A stretch of DNA of 64,000 nt from an uncultured Pelagibacteraceae bacterium (GTDB lineage: Bacteria; Pseudomonadota; Alphaproteobacteria; Pelagibacterales; Pelagibacteraceae), in NCBI GenBank assembly GCA_902601545.1, contig CACKNR010000002.1, positions 29,394-93,393 on the forward strand, read 5' to 3'. The notes below the pieces were generated by a model. That model was not told the DNA's origin. It saw nothing but the letters and a program-made list of their open reading frames with translations, and did not search any database. A program made the translations under genes and the position numbers. The first letter of the stretch is position 1. Every line of letters begins with the position of its first letter. Positions 62,560-64,000 of the stretch are shown piece by piece.

Positions 62560-63845
62560 AAATAAAAATTATCTTCATATTTTTTTCTTTCTTGTTCTCC
62601 TTTCTTCATGCTGAGGAGAATTTAAAATATTTTATTAATAAGGCAATCGATAATAATCTTAAATTAAGTGCAGAAAGAAAAAATTTAGAAGCTGCAAAGC
62701 AAGAAAAGAATATTTCAAGAAGCGAATTTTTACCCAACGTTACTATTTCTGGAGATCAAACCAGCACAACGTCTACCAACCGTATAAATCAAAGTGGGAG
62801 TACTTTATCAGACACTAATTTAGACTCTGAGAGTAAATCGATTTCTTTAGAACAAACTATTTTTTCAGGTTTTAAGGGGCTAAATACTTTTAAAAAATCA
62901 GAATTAGAAACTCAAAGAGCTTCTTTAAAATTTAAATCTGCAGAACAACAAACTATATTAGATACTGCAATAGCATATTTTGATTTGATTTTTAAAATAA
63001 AAAATGAAAAATTTAATATTTCAAATGTAAATTTGTTTGAAAGACAGGTAGAGTCAGATAGTGCGAGGTTACAAAAAGGAGAGATTACATTAACAGATCT
63101 TGCTCAATCCGAATCCTCATTAGCTGGAGCGAATGCAAATTTAATAAAAGCAAAAACTGAATTACTTTCCTCAAAAACTAATTTTGAGAGAGTAACAAGA
63201 CAAAATATCCCAAAAATTGAAAATTTGGATGAAGATGTTAATTTAGTTCTTCCTAATACCCTTAAAGAATCGCTAGAACTATCAAATCTAAATAATTTGA
63301 GTCTTTTAATTGCAAAGTTAGACTTAGAAATTGCTAATAAAAATCTCAGTATTGAAAGAGCAAGATTATCACCTTCAGCTTCAATTAAAGTTTCAAAAAC
63401 TGAAAATCAAGATTTTAGTTCTACAATAGATGAGCAGGATGATGAGACTGTTAAGGCCACAATCACTTGGCCAATTATAAAAGGTGGGGAGAATATTTCA
63501 TCAATAAAGAAATCTTCACTCAACAAGCAGCGTGCTCAATATCTATTAGAAGATGCTAAAAATAAAGTTAATTCAGAAATATTTAAATCATGGTCCAAAT
63601 TTCAATCATCAAAAAGCGTTCTAGAAGCGACAAAGGCTCAATTAAAAGCTGCTGAAATAGCCAACGAAGGGATTACCTTAGAATACGACTCTGGAAGTTC
63701 AAGAACTACACTTGAATTAATTCAATCTAGAAGCCTCCTTCTGGACGCTAGAATAGCCTCTGCCAAAGCAAAGAGGGACTTTTTAGTTTCACAATTTGAG
63801 CTTGCTAAACAAATAGGAATGCTAAGTCCAAACTCTATAAAATAG
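62556..63845 (+). CDS. tolC: TolC-family outer membrane efflux protein
   Basis: Signal peptide; duplicated coiled-coil architecture; LSAERKNLEAAKQEKNISRSEFLPNVTISGD. Confidence 0.92.
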   Translation: MKIKIIFIFFSFLFSFLHAEENLKYFINKAIDNNLKLSAERKNLEAAKQEKNISRSEFLPNVTISGDQTSTTSTNRINQSGSTLSDTNLDSESKSISLEQTIFSGFKGLNTFKKSELETQRASLKFKSAEQQTILDTAIAYFDLIFKIKNEKFNISNVNLFERQVESDSARLQKGEITLTDLAQSESSLAGANANLIKAKTELLSSKTNFERVTRQNIPKIENLDEDVNLVLPNTLKESLELSNLNNLSLLIAKLDLEIANKNLSIERARLSPSASIKVSKTENQDFSSTIDEQDDETVKATITWPIIKGGENISSIKKSSLNKQRAQYLLEDAKNKVNSEIFKSWSKFQSSKSVLEATKAQLKAAEIANEGITLEYDSGSSRTTLELIQSRSLLLDARIASAKAKRDFLVSQFELAKQIGMLSPNSIK

Positions 63846-63936
63846 ACCTTGTTTTACGGGTTTATTTTAAGTTCTTGAAAAAAAGAACAAAATGTGTACA
63901 TTTAAGATATCGATTCGAACAAAAAAAGGATAAAAA

Positions 63937-64000
63937 ATGACAAAAAATAATTTAAAAGTCGTAAAAACAGACAATAAAAAACAACAAGAATTAAAAGAAA
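63937..64000 (+). CDS. N-terminus of a CDS truncated by the window, possibly RecA
   Basis: MTKNNLKVVKTDNKKQQELKE...; only 21 residues visible. Confidence 0.4.
   Translation, partial: MTKNNLKVVKTDNKKQQELKE

Overview
AT-rich, densely packed alphaproteobacterial chromosome segment that reads as SAR11 (Pelagibacter-like): short intergenic gaps, many overlapping genes, and proteorhodopsin. Most of it is core housekeeping: 5S rRNA, rpmJ, pntAB, typA, efp, a pgk/fba/tkt cluster, yebC plus a RuvC-like gene, tolQRAB-pal-cpoB, tilS-ftsH-folP-glmM, purA, rpoH, rluD, xseB-ispA-dxs, aroC, glyQS-ppdK, nadAC and dihydroorotase. There are three tRNAs. No mobile element, phage, CRISPR array or defence locus is visible. 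The regions most worth a second look are: (a) the left edge, which looks like the flank of the SAR11 hypervariable region ending at the 5S gene; (b) rpsU, missed by the ORF track, which has no ATG/GTG/TTG start and appears to start at ATT behind a perfect GGAGG; (c) a stand-alone RuvC-like gene where ruvCAB would be expected; (d) a glycan/ABC-transport gene block abutting tRNA-Arg; (e) a proteorhodopsin with Gln at the spectral tuning site, a 5' leader with two adjacent dyads, and a downstream redox cluster containing a 44-aa microprotein. I did not find a clearly novel multi-gene system. The best candidates are (d) and (e).
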